Shown: one piece after another, positions 28,101-37,098 of the stretch
How positions within the stretch are numbered: the stretch's first letter is position 1
Layout of the letters: each line of letters begins with the position of its first letter
Assembly (NCBI GenBank): GCA_039820545.1
Contig: JBCBPW010000013.1
Location: 35,772-99,771, forward strand
Reading direction: 5' to 3'
Source: JALEFZ01 sp039820545
GTDB taxonomy: Bacteria; Bacteroidota; Bacteroidia; J057
Length of the DNA: 64,000 nucleotides
Made by a program: the position numbers and the translations under genes
Notes under the pieces: model-generated
Seen by the model: only the letters and a program-made list of their open reading frames with translations
Told to the model about the DNA's origin: nothing
Databases searched by the model: none

Positions 28101-28412
28101 TGTATTGCCCGTAAGGCTCCAGTCATATCCCCCTGCGCTTCCAGCCATTGCTTGCCAGGCTGCCCCATTGTAATAATAGAAGCGGGCATCCGTAGTTACG
28201 AACACCATCAAGCCCGTAGCAGGGCTGGTAATGGCATCCCTTTCTGTAGCTGTCAGGCGCGGAATCAGGATTCCTTTGCTGCTGCTTTGTATATCCAGGA
28301 TGGAGCTGGGGGCAGGATCATTTCCGGTAGCATTAATACTGACGCCCTCAGACTGGGCGAAAAGGCCGCTCAGGCTGAGCAGGCTGATAAGTAGGACTAG
28401 GTAATGTTTCAT
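25134..28412 (-). CDS. Exported surface protein with YadA-head-like repeats and S74-like C-terminus
   Basis: 1092 residues. Signal peptide 1-19. Residues 22-90 are a module shared with the neighbouring paralogue (GVSINATG, ILDIQSSSKGILIPRLT, YYNGAAWQ). Residues about 140-365 hold roughly 14 copies of a 15-residue repeat (VGGG-x-x-N-x-AS-x4), like the YadA trimeric adhesin head. Several copies of HVGIGTDEP or NVGIGTNNPA tail-fibre-type units follow. The C-terminus has WSDARIKNIE, VIAQQLREVFP and VDYDAISML, the intramolecular chaperone (S74) signatures. About 80 residues are inserted between the last two, and a coiled coil of about 50 residues ends the chain. There is no T9SS tail. A trimeric fibre is inferred. 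Confidence 0.85.
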   Translation of the reverse strand: MKHYLVLLISLLSLSGLFAQSEGVSINATGNDPAPSSILDIQSSSKGILIPRLTATERDAITSPATGLMVFVTTDARFYYYNGAAWQAMAGSAGGYDWSLTGNTGTDPNMNFIGTTDSTGFVIRTNNDTIFRFLPNGNMIGGGSSNQITGGTRSVIEGGAFNVITNDYASIGGGADHVVSGAYASISGGIGNDASDFYAYVGGGSNNNATGIGTSIVGGTSNTASEPYAFVGGGEMNAVSGSDSFIGGGGQNTASNNYSVVVGGNQNISSGLSSYVGGGILNTASETVSFVGGGELNNASERGATIGGGFDNEASGVGAFIGSGSGNIASADRAVVVGGFENVASGVASFVGGGHTNIASSYGETVLGLFSDPYTPNSTNTFDANDRIFTIGNGTSFTDRSNAMTVLKNGHVGIGTDEPVWPLTLAGNMEMQGQNGQIRFRDFGGIGGSFIQQAAIRTNINAPNSISSFQPTSVSMNFDLPAENDGTTATIMTLRGDGNVGIGTNNPASSAILNIESTERGLLIPRMTDSERNAIASPVNGLLVYSTTDNRFSYYNGGNWNTVGDNLGNHTATENLTIRGNRRKITFRSQSLNNTQIGEIRTDFDPPLGAALLNSATVHMSFHLPTTNGGGTHEVMSLQGDGSVGINVTNPTTTLDISGSIEESRPLRIVSNFDPNISPLVSEPEGGIILANGMLNEQWEIIHDMGNTGGLRINHTASNGNIYDVLNISRDNTNGGGHVGTVAFQESRVGIGTLAPANLLHLNFPAAQGDSTGLQLSAGGANSLFYHQNGDLIIRKLNQVNQLVLDQSGRIGIGTHTPQAPLHVGGSSTTASFTGGSWLNENSATSVINGISAATLPTAQNVGVSIYASGSIVADGEGVFVAATVNWSDARIKNIEGISDAAEDLQTLSEIEVTDYRRIHGGQPEKKVIAQQLREVFPQAVSLREGVIPSIYAHIKDFSYDTETELLTIHAPASHELVVGDFVDYYTELQKYGKVEVVEIVSANTFRVRAETAPVEVFVFGKWVDDVHSVDYDAISMLNVSATQEQQRLINAQQERIEALELELSSQKGEMNKMKTTFEARLRALEAALVQP

Positions 28413-28430
28413 TTTTATCAGAGTTTGATT

Positions 28431-28504
28431 GATGTTTCAAAGATCTGATTTGGCTGGGAGAGGTTTTCCCACGATTGTTCCAAAGAATTCCCCTATTGTT
28501 TCAG
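28431..28504 (-). promoter_or_regulatory. Direct-repeat operator upstream of the YadA-repeat gene
   Basis: Written on the plus strand, ATTGTTCCAA (28474-28483) and ATTGTTTCAG (28495-28504) are in direct orientation with start-to-start spacing 21 bp. A third related box GATGTTTCAA lies at 28431. The pair sits 62 bp upstream of the start codon. The same arrangement occurs upstream of two other genes in the locus. Confidence 0.55.
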
Positions 28505-28565
28505 GGAGATGCTGAGACATCATATACAAGGGTTTCAAAGTCTCGATATCCCCATCTCCTTCAGT

Positions 28566-28601
28566 CTTGAAAACAACAATCCCCCACCCGAAGGCAGGGG
28601 A
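28566..28601 (-). terminator. Terminator of the propeller/S74 gene
   Basis: TCCCC (28580-28584) and GGGGA (28597-28601) with loop CACCCGAAGGCA, followed on the minus strand by TTGTTGTTTTC. It is a duplicate of the hairpin at 25082-25105. Confidence 0.65.
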
Positions 28602-28637
28602 CACAATCAAAAATGACACATTCCTACATGCTTAGGG

Positions 28638-31364
28638 CTACTGGGTAAGGGTGGCTTCCAGAGTCTGAAGACGAGCTTCGAGGCTTTGGAGTTGTTGGAC
28701 CTGGGATTGTAGGGCGGTGTTTTCTGCTTCTACAGACTCAATATGACGCTGCTGCTCCTGAATAGCCTCAATCAGCACTGCTGAAAGCTTGTTGTAGTCT
28801 ACTGAGAGGATGCCCTCGCTATCTGTTTCAACCAACTCGGGTAATACTTGCTGTACTTCCTGAGCCATTACGCCTACCTGACGCGTGCTGTCTGCGCCCT
28901 CTTTCCAGTAGTAATAATAGCCATTGAGGTGCGAAAGCATCGTCAAGGCGTGGGGCAGTTCCTCAAAGTCGCGCTTGAGGGTGGAGTCGGACCATGTAGA
29001 CCAGGAATTGGCGCGGGCGACTGTACCATTTCCACTTTCTCCGACCTGGAATGTGTATTGAGGATTGGTGGTGCCGACTCCTACATTTCCTTCTGAATCG
29101 ATGGTCATACGCGTGGTGACCCCATTGTTATTTTGGCCGGTCTGGAAGTCCATACGTCCATCAGGAGCTACAGTACCATTGTCTGCTACTACTCTGATCG
29201 CTGCAATAGGCTCATAATTGGTATTGGTGTTGGAGGCATCTCGTGTATACCAGGATATTTCTCCCAGCAGGCTTCCCGTTACTTGCCCATAGTTCGTGCG
29301 TCTGTCGGTCAAGCGTATACTGGGAGCCACTGCTTCTACCTCGAAGGCGGTGGCTGGCTTAGCCGTACCCACACCCACTCTACCTGATTGATCCAGCACA
29401 AGCTGATTGGTCTGGTTCCGCTTACGGATGATCAGATCCCCGTTTTGATGATAGAAAAGAGAGTTTGAGTTTCCCGCAGAAAGGGTTAAGCCGCTAGTCT
29501 CTCCTTCGGTTGGGAAGCGAACATGTAGCCTGCTTTCTGGACTGGACTGGCCGACCACGACATTCCCTGACGAGTTAACCTTGATGCCTTCATTATCTCC
29601 GTCCCCAGACAGGTAATGGGAACCCAACACAAGGTTTTGGGTAGCAGTGTGATTGCCCAGATTGTCTCTCAGGGAAGAAAGGTCCTGTGTATTTCCGCCC
29701 GAAATGCTCAGGTTGGTGCCTGATAGGCTGAGCGTTTGTATTTCATTCTGAGCGTCTGTATCTCCATCATTGAAATTGCTCAGCCTCGATTCAGTAACAT
29801 TTCCATCTCTATTGAGCTTCCAAAGGTATACATCTTGGCTACCAGCACTTGTAAGGGTTCGATTCCCAAATACAGCACTCCCAATGAAAAAACCTGTCGT
29901 CAGAATATAATCGGGATCATTTGCAGTGATACCTCTTCCAAGGTCAGAACCCGAACCTTCTACTTGTCTGGTCCATACCCATTGGCCAGCGGGATCAATT
30001 TTTGACACAAAAATATCACTGGTTCCAGCGCTGTTTAAGGTGGTATTGCCAAATGTGGCGTCATCATAAAATATACCCGTTAGGTAGGAATTTCCATCCG
30101 CGTCACTCGCAATATCATACCCTTCATCAAAAAAAGGTCCTCCGAACTGCTTGGCCCACACAACTTGCCCAGAAGAGCTGACTTTTGTGACAAAACCATC
30201 CCTTACTCCATTACTTGTTAAAGTGATATTGCCAAAGGTGGAGGAATTTTCAAAAAAGCCTATCACATAAGCGTTACCAGAGCCATCAACGGAGATCTCA
30301 TTTGCAAATTCTCTTGTACTTCCTCCAACGTTTATTGCCCAAATGGGCTGTCCGGAGGGGTCTAACTTCGCGATAAATACATCTCTACCGCCATTGTTGG
30401 TCAAGGTCGTAGTTCCAAAAGTAATGTCCGAGCCAAAGATACCCGTAATATAGCTATTCCCTGAAGCATCGATGGCAATACCTTCTCCATTGTCGTACCC
30501 TACCCCTCCGGATCGCATTGCCCAAAGAATCTGTCCATTGGGGTCAATTTTTGTTACAAAGGTCTTATCTCTATTCGTATTTATTGTAGTATCTCCAAAA
30601 GAGGCCGTTGAGAGCAAAAGACCTGTAACATAACTATTGCCTGTATCATCTGTCGCAATTCCTTTTCCCCATTCTTCATCGGTTCCTCCTATATTCAACG
30701 CCCATAGAACCTGTCCATTAGGGTCAACTTTCGCTACGAAAGCGTCATCATCCCCATTACTGGTAAGGCTTGTATTCCCAAAACTTGCTGTTCCTCTGAA
30801 AGTGCCTGTGATATAGCTATTGCCATTGAGGTCCGTGGAAATATCGTTTCCCTCATCAAGCTCCCCACCCCCTAGCTGAATCGCCCATAAGACATTTTCT
30901 GCAGGATCCAACTTCATGACGAAGACATCGCGATTGCCACTGCTTGTAAGGGTAGTATTTCCAAAAGTAGTGGTTCCAGAAAAAACACCTGTGACATACC
31001 TATTGCCCATGTCATCAACTGTGACGGCATTTCCTTGGTCACTATTTCCACCTCCAAATGAATTGGTCGTAGGTTCCAATAGCTCTCTTCGGCCACAATC
31101 TTTGATCCAGCTTTCCCCAGTATAATAATTGAAACAAGAATCATTGAGGTTATAAATCATTAATCCTGCGGCAGGGTTGACAATGGCATCTCTTTCTGCC
31201 TTGGTCATACGAGGCATTAGCATACCTTTATCGCTGCTCTGTACATCCAGCATGGCGCTGGGGTCAGGATCACTTCCAGTAGCATTGATGCTGATGCCAT
31301 CAGACTGGGCGAAGAGGCTGCTCAGGCTGAGCAGGCTGATAAGTAGGATTAGATAATATTTCAT
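28638..31364 (-). CDS. Exported seven-bladed-propeller surface protein with S74-like C-terminus
   Basis: 908 residues. Signal peptide 1-19, nearly the same as in the gene ending at 25134, followed by the shared module (GISINATG, MLDVQSSDKGMLMPRMT). Residues about 102-525 are seven repeats of about 62 residues of SBBP type (GNSYITG, FGNTTLTS, DVFVMKLDPxGxxLWA), predicting one seven-bladed propeller. Fibre-type GVGTxxP units follow. WSDSTLKRDFEEL, VGVMAQEVQQVLPELV and SVDYNKLSAVLIEAIQEQQ are the S74 intramolecular chaperone motifs, and a leucine-rich coiled coil ends the chain. No T9SS sorting domain is present, so the export route is unclear. Paralogue of the downstream neighbour. Confidence 0.85.
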   Translation of the reverse strand: MKYYLILLISLLSLSSLFAQSDGISINATGSDPDPSAMLDVQSSDKGMLMPRMTKAERDAIVNPAAGLMIYNLNDSCFNYYTGESWIKDCGRRELLEPTTNSFGGGNSDQGNAVTVDDMGNRYVTGVFSGTTTFGNTTLTSSGNRDVFVMKLDPAENVLWAIQLGGGELDEGNDISTDLNGNSYITGTFRGTASFGNTSLTSNGDDDAFVAKVDPNGQVLWALNIGGTDEEWGKGIATDDTGNSYVTGLLLSTASFGDTTINTNRDKTFVTKIDPNGQILWAMRSGGVGYDNGEGIAIDASGNSYITGIFGSDITFGTTTLTNNGGRDVFIAKLDPSGQPIWAINVGGSTREFANEISVDGSGNAYVIGFFENSSTFGNITLTSNGVRDGFVTKVSSSGQVVWAKQFGGPFFDEGYDIASDADGNSYLTGIFYDDATFGNTTLNSAGTSDIFVSKIDPAGQWVWTRQVEGSGSDLGRGITANDPDYILTTGFFIGSAVFGNRTLTSAGSQDVYLWKLNRDGNVTESRLSNFNDGDTDAQNEIQTLSLSGTNLSISGGNTQDLSSLRDNLGNHTATQNLVLGSHYLSGDGDNEGIKVNSSGNVVVGQSSPESRLHVRFPTEGETSGLTLSAGNSNSLFYHQNGDLIIRKRNQTNQLVLDQSGRVGVGTAKPATAFEVEAVAPSIRLTDRRTNYGQVTGSLLGEISWYTRDASNTNTNYEPIAAIRVVADNGTVAPDGRMDFQTGQNNNGVTTRMTIDSEGNVGVGTTNPQYTFQVGESGNGTVARANSWSTWSDSTLKRDFEELPHALTMLSHLNGYYYYWKEGADSTRQVGVMAQEVQQVLPELVETDSEGILSVDYNKLSAVLIEAIQEQQRHIESVEAENTALQSQVQQLQSLEARLQTLEATLTQ

Positions 31365-31382
31365 TTTTATCAGAGTTTGATT

Positions 31383-31456
31383 GATGTTTCAAAGCTCTGA
31401 TTTGAACAGGACAGCCTTTCCCACCAATGTTCCAAAGAGGTGGATTATTGTTTCAA
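31383..31456 (-). promoter_or_regulatory. Direct-repeat operator upstream of the propeller/S74 gene
   Basis: AATGTTCCAA (31426-31435) and ATTGTTTCAA (31447-31456), written on the plus strand, are spaced 21 bp start to start and lie 62 bp upstream of the start codon. A third box GATGTTTCAA starts at 31383. Positions relative to the gene are identical to those upstream of the YadA-repeat gene. Confidence 0.55.
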
Positions 31457-31485
31457 CTCATTTCTATATTTTCCATGAAATGAAG

Positions 31486-33528
31486 TTAGCCTGAAGATTT
31501 TGGGCTTTGCTGTTTACGCCATTCAGAGGGTGACAAACCCTTGTATTCTGAAAAAACCCGATTGAAGTACTTGGGATCTGAAAACCCAGTAGCATATGCT
31601 ATTTCCGAAACACGAAGATTGGGATCTTCCAGCATCATTTTACATGCTTCTTCCACGCGAACCTTCCTGATAAAGCGGGAACTGGAAAGTCCTGTTAGGG
31701 CCTTGAGTTTGCGGTGTAGATTGGTTCGGCTGAGTCCCATAGCTTTCATCAAGGCATCTCCCCTATAATTGCTGTCATCCAGATGTTTGATGATAAGGGC
31801 ACGCGCTTGTATGATAAATGCATCTTCCATTTGAATCTGAGGATCTTCGGAAGAAGCTTCAGGGACCAACCCATCCTGATAACGCTGCTGTAGGCGCTGC
31901 CTGATTTCCAGTAGCTTAGCTAGCCGTATTTCTAACTCTTTTTGGTCGAAGGGCTTGGGCAAATAGGCGTCTGCACCCCGTTGAAATCCCTCCAGCCTAG
32001 AGGCTTGATCTGCCTTGGCTGTTAGTATAACGACAGGAATATGACTGGTTCGCTCATCCAGTTTGAGGGTCTCCACTACCTCATAGCCATTTTTCCCTGG
32101 CATCATTACGTCGGTGATGATCAAGTCGGGTACTTGTTCCAAGGCAGCTTCAATCCCAGCTTCTCCATCAGGTGCAGAGAATAGTTCATATTGATCTTCC
32201 AGACAGCTGTAGAGGTATTCAACGATTCCTGGGTTGTCTTCTATGATCAAAAGGCTTGGAAGGGCTGTTTGGGCGGCATAAGCACTTCTGCCAGTATATT
32301 CTGCTTCAGTACCCACATGAAATATTTCTACAGGCTTGTCCTTTTGTTGCCCGTGGAGTATCCTCGGCTCATTTTGGGTAATGGGAAGGGCAATGCTGAA
32401 TTTGCTTCCTTCCCCAGGTGTACTTTCGACCTTTATATCTCCCTTCATCAACTTCAAGAGTTCCTGTGTCAATGCAAGGCCAATACCTGTTCCTTCCCCT
32501 TCACGGGTGGATGAACCATCTACTTGGTAAAATCGGTCAAATATCAGGGTAAGCTGATCCTCGGGAATCCCCATTCCTGTATCTCTAATGGTCAAGAGCA
32601 AATGGGTGCCTTGATTGGAAATAGACAGAATCACCTGTCCTCCCTGAGGGGTAAACTTGATGGCGTTTGAAAGCAAGTTGTTGGTGATCCTGTAAATCTT
32701 CTCCCTGTCATAATCCATCCAGATTTCTTGTTCATCTGTTTGGAAACTCAGGGATATGTTCTTGGTCTGGGCATAGGATTGAAATGATTCCGAGATATAC
32801 CGAAGCTCTATGAGAATGTCAGCTTGATGTAGACGAAGTTCCATTTGTCCTGACTCAAGCTTTCGGAGATCCAGAATCTGATTGACAAGGTCAAGCAAAT
32901 GGTTGGAATTCCGCTGGATCAACTGATTCCCCCTTTGAAGCCAGCGGCTGGGATCCTTGGCAATTTGGGCTGACATCCCCAGTATCACCGTCAATGGGGT
33001 ACGAAACTCGTGGGAAAGGTTGGTAAAGAACCTGGACTTGAGTTGGTCAAGTTCTTCCAGAAATTTGGCGCGCTGATCGGTTTCTTCCAGGGCTTTTTGG
33101 GTCAGAGGAAGTTGCTTACGCGCCGCTTCGCCCTCTTTTTGGCGGTTAAGTTCATGGGTGGCTTTGTCGATTGTGGTCTTCAGGTCATCAAAATCAATGG
33201 GCTTGGTTACAAAGTCAAAAGCACCTTCATTCATAGATGTCCGGATATTTTCCATATTGCCATAAGCCGTAACCATGATGGTTTTTAGAAGCCTCGGCAT
33301 TTGATTCAGTTCCCGCAACAAGCTTAGGCCATCCATGACAGGCATGTTGATGTCGCAAAGGAGAATATCTATGTCAGGGTCCTTTTCCAGTACTTCAAGT
33401 GCTTCCTTTCCATTTTTTGCAAAAATAAACATCACCCGCTTCTTCCTAATATCACGCCGAAAAAGGAGATCAATCAGTTCTTCCATGTCCGCTTCGTCGT
33501 CAACTACGAGAATTTTGTTCGGAATCAT
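31486..33528 (-). CDS. Soluble REC-HisKA-HATPase-REC-AraC hybrid regulator
   Basis: 680 residues, no signal peptide or membrane segment. The first receiver has Asp59 in LLCDINMPVMDG. The HisKA helix has His173 in LSHEFRTPLTVILG. The HATPase has NLLSNAIKFTPQGG, DTGMGIPEDQ and GTGIGLALTQ. The second receiver has Asp473 in ITDVMMPGKNGYE, and residues about 575-675 are an AraC-type DNA-binding domain (MGLSRTNLHRKLKALTG, YATGFSDPKYFNRVF). It is cotranscribed with, and 2 bp downstream of, a membrane sensor kinase, so the first receiver probably takes phosphate from that kinase. Likely targets are the adjacent surface-protein genes that carry 21-bp-spaced direct repeats. Confidence 0.92.
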   Translation of the reverse strand: MIPNKILVVDDEADMEELIDLLFRRDIRKKRVMFIFAKNGKEALEVLEKDPDIDILLCDINMPVMDGLSLLRELNQMPRLLKTIMVTAYGNMENIRTSMNEGAFDFVTKPIDFDDLKTTIDKATHELNRQKEGEAARKQLPLTQKALEETDQRAKFLEELDQLKSRFFTNLSHEFRTPLTVILGMSAQIAKDPSRWLQRGNQLIQRNSNHLLDLVNQILDLRKLESGQMELRLHQADILIELRYISESFQSYAQTKNISLSFQTDEQEIWMDYDREKIYRITNNLLSNAIKFTPQGGQVILSISNQGTHLLLTIRDTGMGIPEDQLTLIFDRFYQVDGSSTREGEGTGIGLALTQELLKLMKGDIKVESTPGEGSKFSIALPITQNEPRILHGQQKDKPVEIFHVGTEAEYTGRSAYAAQTALPSLLIIEDNPGIVEYLYSCLEDQYELFSAPDGEAGIEAALEQVPDLIITDVMMPGKNGYEVVETLKLDERTSHIPVVILTAKADQASRLEGFQRGADAYLPKPFDQKELEIRLAKLLEIRQRLQQRYQDGLVPEASSEDPQIQMEDAFIIQARALIIKHLDDSNYRGDALMKAMGLSRTNLHRKLKALTGLSSSRFIRKVRVEEACKMMLEDPNLRVSEIAYATGFSDPKYFNRVFSEYKGLSPSEWRKQQSPKSSG

Positions 33529-33530
33529 TT

Positions 33531-36500
33531 TTATTTAGGTAATCTGATTTCAAACTTGGTGTAAGAGCCCTCTTCGGACTCAACTGAAAGAATCCCCTGG
33601 TAGGCCTGCGTAATGATGTCAAAACTGATAGAAAGGCCCAGACCTGTATAACCCTTTCCTGTAGGCTTGGTTGTGAAAAAGGGATTAAAAATTGAACCCT
33701 TTACCGCATCAGCTATCCCTGGTCCATTGTCTAGTATATGAATAGTCACATGTGTGTCATCTTGACTGCTTAGGATCTTGAGTTCTGGCGTGAAATCCAA
33801 CCCGCGCTCTGATGCCTTCTGGTCGAGGGCATAGCAGGCATTGTTCACGATGTTGATGATGACACGTCCCATTTCTCTCTCATTGATTTCAATAAGAGGA
33901 AGTGTTTCATCTAGTTCATATGTCACATCCAATTTGAATCCAGGCGTTTCGGGAAGGTAGCCCTGAGAAGCAAGGGATACAGAGTCCTTCAAAAGAGGAT
34001 TGATGGAAGCTGCTTTTCTTTGTCCCTTCCTATTGTCCGCATGTCGCATCATACTGGAGACAATGGCGTCCGCCCGCTTTCCATGCCCCTGAATTTTCTG
34101 TGTATGTTTCCTGACATCCTCCAAGAGTTCATTCATCGTTTCATAGTTGGTGGGTGGCAGGGATTCTTTTACTTCTTCCAATTCATCCTTAAAATCCTCC
34201 AAAAGACCTACTGAGCCTCTGGCAAAGTTGGTTACAAAATTGAGGGGATTTTTGATCTCGTGGGCTATTCCAGCGGTCATCTGGCCCAGGGAAGCCATTT
34301 TTTCCTGCATGATGAGCTGGTCCTGGGTAGTTTTTAAGGAAGAAAGGGCTTTTTCAAGTTCCTGGTTTTTGCCGTTGATCTCCTCCGTACGAATTTCGAT
34401 GATGGTTTCCAGTTCCAGATTTTTAGCCAGCACCCTTCGCAGCCGCCATCTATTGTAAGAAAGGCTTACCAGGACAAGTAACAGAATTCCAAGCGCTATG
34501 TAAGATGCATAGGCCCACCAACTGCGATACCAGGGAGGGAGTACCACCAGTTTAAAGGAGGGGGATTCGCTGATGGTGTAGGCAATGTTTCTGGCTTTTA
34601 CCCGAAAGTAATAAGTCCCTTCAGACAAATTGGTATAATCAGCATAAGTCTCGTCGCTCCAATCGGTCCAGTCTTCATCAAAGCCCTCCAGCATGATTTG
34701 GTACTGGGTTTCTTCTTCGTTTTGGAAGAAGGAAGCAGCAAACTCGAAACGCAGGTTATTCATCTCATATTTAAGCTCCATTTCATTTGCTGATCCGACA
34801 TTGTTGTAATAGATCACAGAATCCCTAGCCGTTTTTATCCGCCGCAGGTGAACAGGGAATGAATCTGGTGTTGGGACGGCCTTGGACGCATCAAAGCGAA
34901 CCAATTGATCTCCAGTCGCCATCCAGAGGATGTCTGGGTTAGAAGGATCGCTGTACAAGACTTGTGCCCCGAGAATCAGGGTTTGAGGAAGTCGATGGAA
35001 CAAGGTTTTCTCCAAGGTATAGGTGGTGGCTTTGTCGGGTGTCAGTTGGGAAATACCGACACGCTGAGAAGGTCCGGGTGTGTTAAAATTCGTTAGGGTA
35101 TAGATACGGCCCTTGGAGTCCTCAGTGGTCAAATAAGTAAAGAGATTCTTATCTGCCATCTCTGATCCAAAATATGTTTCAGGAACAAAAGACTGACTAC
35201 CCTGGTCATAACGCTTGTAGCCTTGGGTGGTAGTGATGACCATCCGGCCTGCCAATCTCCAGGTATATACGAGCCCTTGGGGGATGCCTTGTTCTTCTCC
35301 AAAACTGCTAAGTTCACCAGGAATGGGGGTATTGCCTTTTGATTGTGCCACTAGGTCAACCATATTGCCTTTGGATACAAAGCGTTGCAGTCCCAATACA
35401 TCACTTCCCATCCATAAGGTATCAGGTGCCGTCTCTACCAATGACCTGCACAATCCGCCCATTTCTATGCTACCTTGGAGTTGAAAGCTTCCTTTCCGTC
35501 TTTTTACAATACTTACCCCCTCATTGGTTCCAAGATACCAGATAGTAGAGTCGTAGATCGAAGGTTGAATGAAATAATGATCAGTAGGATTACGAACTAC
35601 CTGTTTTTCTGGTATTCTCTTATTTGCATTGATTTGATAAACTCCACCACCCACCCCTACGAACAAATCATCTCCATCAGAAAAAAAGCCGAAGACATCA
35701 GGGAGTGTACATACTTCTTCAAATTGAGCTTGCTGCTGGAGATCTGCCGCAGGAAGTAATCGAAATACACCCTTAGATGTCCCAACGTACAGTTCGCCCT
35801 GATGCCTGATAATGCCAGAAACAACTGCACCCAATTTTTCTGTGCCCAAAAATGAAAAGGGGGAGAAGGGTTCAATGCTTGTCAATCCGAACTCTGTTCC
35901 AAGCCAAAGGGTCTGATTCTCATCCAGGAAAGGTTTTAGTATCAGATCATTTTTTAACCCGCCTTCCTGATTGATCGGTTCCTGGGCCTTCCCATCCTTA
36001 TCCATTAATATCGCTCCTCCCCCAGGAATGATGAGAAGGTAGCCAGAGTCACCTAAGGAGTAAGCAAAACTAAAGGAATTATTTTCTAGAAATGTATTTA
36101 ATCTATCTCCCAATCTGGCATTTTCCAGCCTTCCATCCTTGTATATAGCGATGGGCCCTATCCCTGGACGATTTGCTAATCTTATGGCGAGCTCATCATT
36201 TTTTTTGCTACCTGAGCTTTGAAACGGGGGTAGAACAAATCCCCTTTCGTAGATATTGTTTGAGCTTCCGAGCTTTACCAAGCTATCTCCTTCAAGCCTT
36301 CCCCAATCCAAGCCAGAACGCCACATGTACAACTGACCATCTATGGTCTCAATGTCGAAATTTCCTGGACTCTGCCAAACCTTTTTCAACTGATGGGTTT
36401 GCTGATCGAACTGCAACACATTTTGATTTACCTCAAAAAAGACATCCGTTCCTGCTGTCCTTACATCCCAGACGTATCGAAAATCCAGCAAACTGTCAGG

Positions 36501-36881
36501 GAGTAGGCGCTTTAAAGATCGGTAACTCAGGTTTCCTGTCGAGTCTGGCGCCAAATAACCCAGCTCTGTTGAACCACCTAGGTATATCCTGTTTTCATTC
36601 CCCAAAGCGAGAGAAAGAGCAGCAGCCTGGTTGGGTAAGCTGATTATCCTCCATTGGACTCCATCATACTCAAGAACTCCTGCCCCATTGGCAACATAGA
36701 GTATTCCTCGTTCATCCTTGAGAAGATCCCAGTTCTGAATTCGTCCGTTGGTTTCATTAGGGTCATAATTACGAAGAAAGCGCTGGCCTAATTCCTTTTT
36801 TGATTGTTGGGTCTGGGCTGGCATAATTCCAGTCCATATAGCAAATAATCCAACAAAAAGGATTTGATAGGTTCTTTCCAT
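33531..36881 (-). CDS. Membrane sensor histidine kinase with two-component propeller and Y_Y_Y domain
   Basis: 1116 residues. Signal peptide 1-23. Residues about 40-690 form two seven-bladed periplasmic propellers of the Reg_prop type (LLKDERGILYVANGAGVLEYDGVQW, FLDENQTLWLGTEFGLTSIEPFS). A Y_Y_Y immunoglobulin-like domain (about 700-775, YQIMLEGFDEDWTDWS, YFRVKARNIA) precedes one membrane helix (about 785-808). A coiled coil leads to a HisKA with phospho-His near 874 in AGIAHEIKNPLNF and a HATPase (NIVNNACYAL, DNGPGI, GYTGLGLSI). Unlike classical HTCS proteins it lacks receiver and AraC domains; those are in the gene 2 bp downstream. Confidence 0.92.
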   Translation of the reverse strand: MERTYQILFVGLFAIWTGIMPAQTQQSKKELGQRFLRNYDPNETNGRIQNWDLLKDERGILYVANGAGVLEYDGVQWRIISLPNQAAALSLALGNENRIYLGGSTELGYLAPDSTGNLSYRSLKRLLPDSLLDFRYVWDVRTAGTDVFFEVNQNVLQFDQQTHQLKKVWQSPGNFDIETIDGQLYMWRSGLDWGRLEGDSLVKLGSSNNIYERGFVLPPFQSSGSKKNDELAIRLANRPGIGPIAIYKDGRLENARLGDRLNTFLENNSFSFAYSLGDSGYLLIIPGGGAILMDKDGKAQEPINQEGGLKNDLILKPFLDENQTLWLGTEFGLTSIEPFSPFSFLGTEKLGAVVSGIIRHQGELYVGTSKGVFRLLPAADLQQQAQFEEVCTLPDVFGFFSDGDDLFVGVGGGVYQINANKRIPEKQVVRNPTDHYFIQPSIYDSTIWYLGTNEGVSIVKRRKGSFQLQGSIEMGGLCRSLVETAPDTLWMGSDVLGLQRFVSKGNMVDLVAQSKGNTPIPGELSSFGEEQGIPQGLVYTWRLAGRMVITTTQGYKRYDQGSQSFVPETYFGSEMADKNLFTYLTTEDSKGRIYTLTNFNTPGPSQRVGISQLTPDKATTYTLEKTLFHRLPQTLILGAQVLYSDPSNPDILWMATGDQLVRFDASKAVPTPDSFPVHLRRIKTARDSVIYYNNVGSANEMELKYEMNNLRFEFAASFFQNEEETQYQIMLEGFDEDWTDWSDETYADYTNLSEGTYYFRVKARNIAYTISESPSFKLVVLPPWYRSWWAYASYIALGILLLVLVSLSYNRWRLRRVLAKNLELETIIEIRTEEINGKNQELEKALSSLKTTQDQLIMQEKMASLGQMTAGIAHEIKNPLNFVTNFARGSVGLLEDFKDELEEVKESLPPTNYETMNELLEDVRKHTQKIQGHGKRADAIVSSMMRHADNRKGQRKAASINPLLKDSVSLASQGYLPETPGFKLDVTYELDETLPLIEINEREMGRVIINIVNNACYALDQKASERGLDFTPELKILSSQDDTHVTIHILDNGPGIADAVKGSIFNPFFTTKPTGKGYTGLGLSISFDIITQAYQGILSVESEEGSYTKFEIRLPK

Positions 36882-37098
36882 GTAGGTCCTGTTTACAACA
36901 GTCTAGAGACAAGCAAATTTTTATACAATCTATTATTTTTTTACAACATTTGGCTTTTATCAAATAGTTTGAATGAAACTTCCAGTTTGGTAAGAATGGG
37001 TCGTTCTGGAAGTAGAGTGAAGGGTTTCACTAAAAAGAGGCTTAGCTTATAAAAAGGAGGAGGGCTTATTTCCATGAAAGTTATTTTTTTGATCAGAT

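Noticed and set aside
25700..28300. CRISPR-like periodicity in the YadA-repeat gene
   Set aside because: The 45-bp periodicity reflects the 15-residue protein repeat and varies at every codon; there are no identical repeats with unique spacers.
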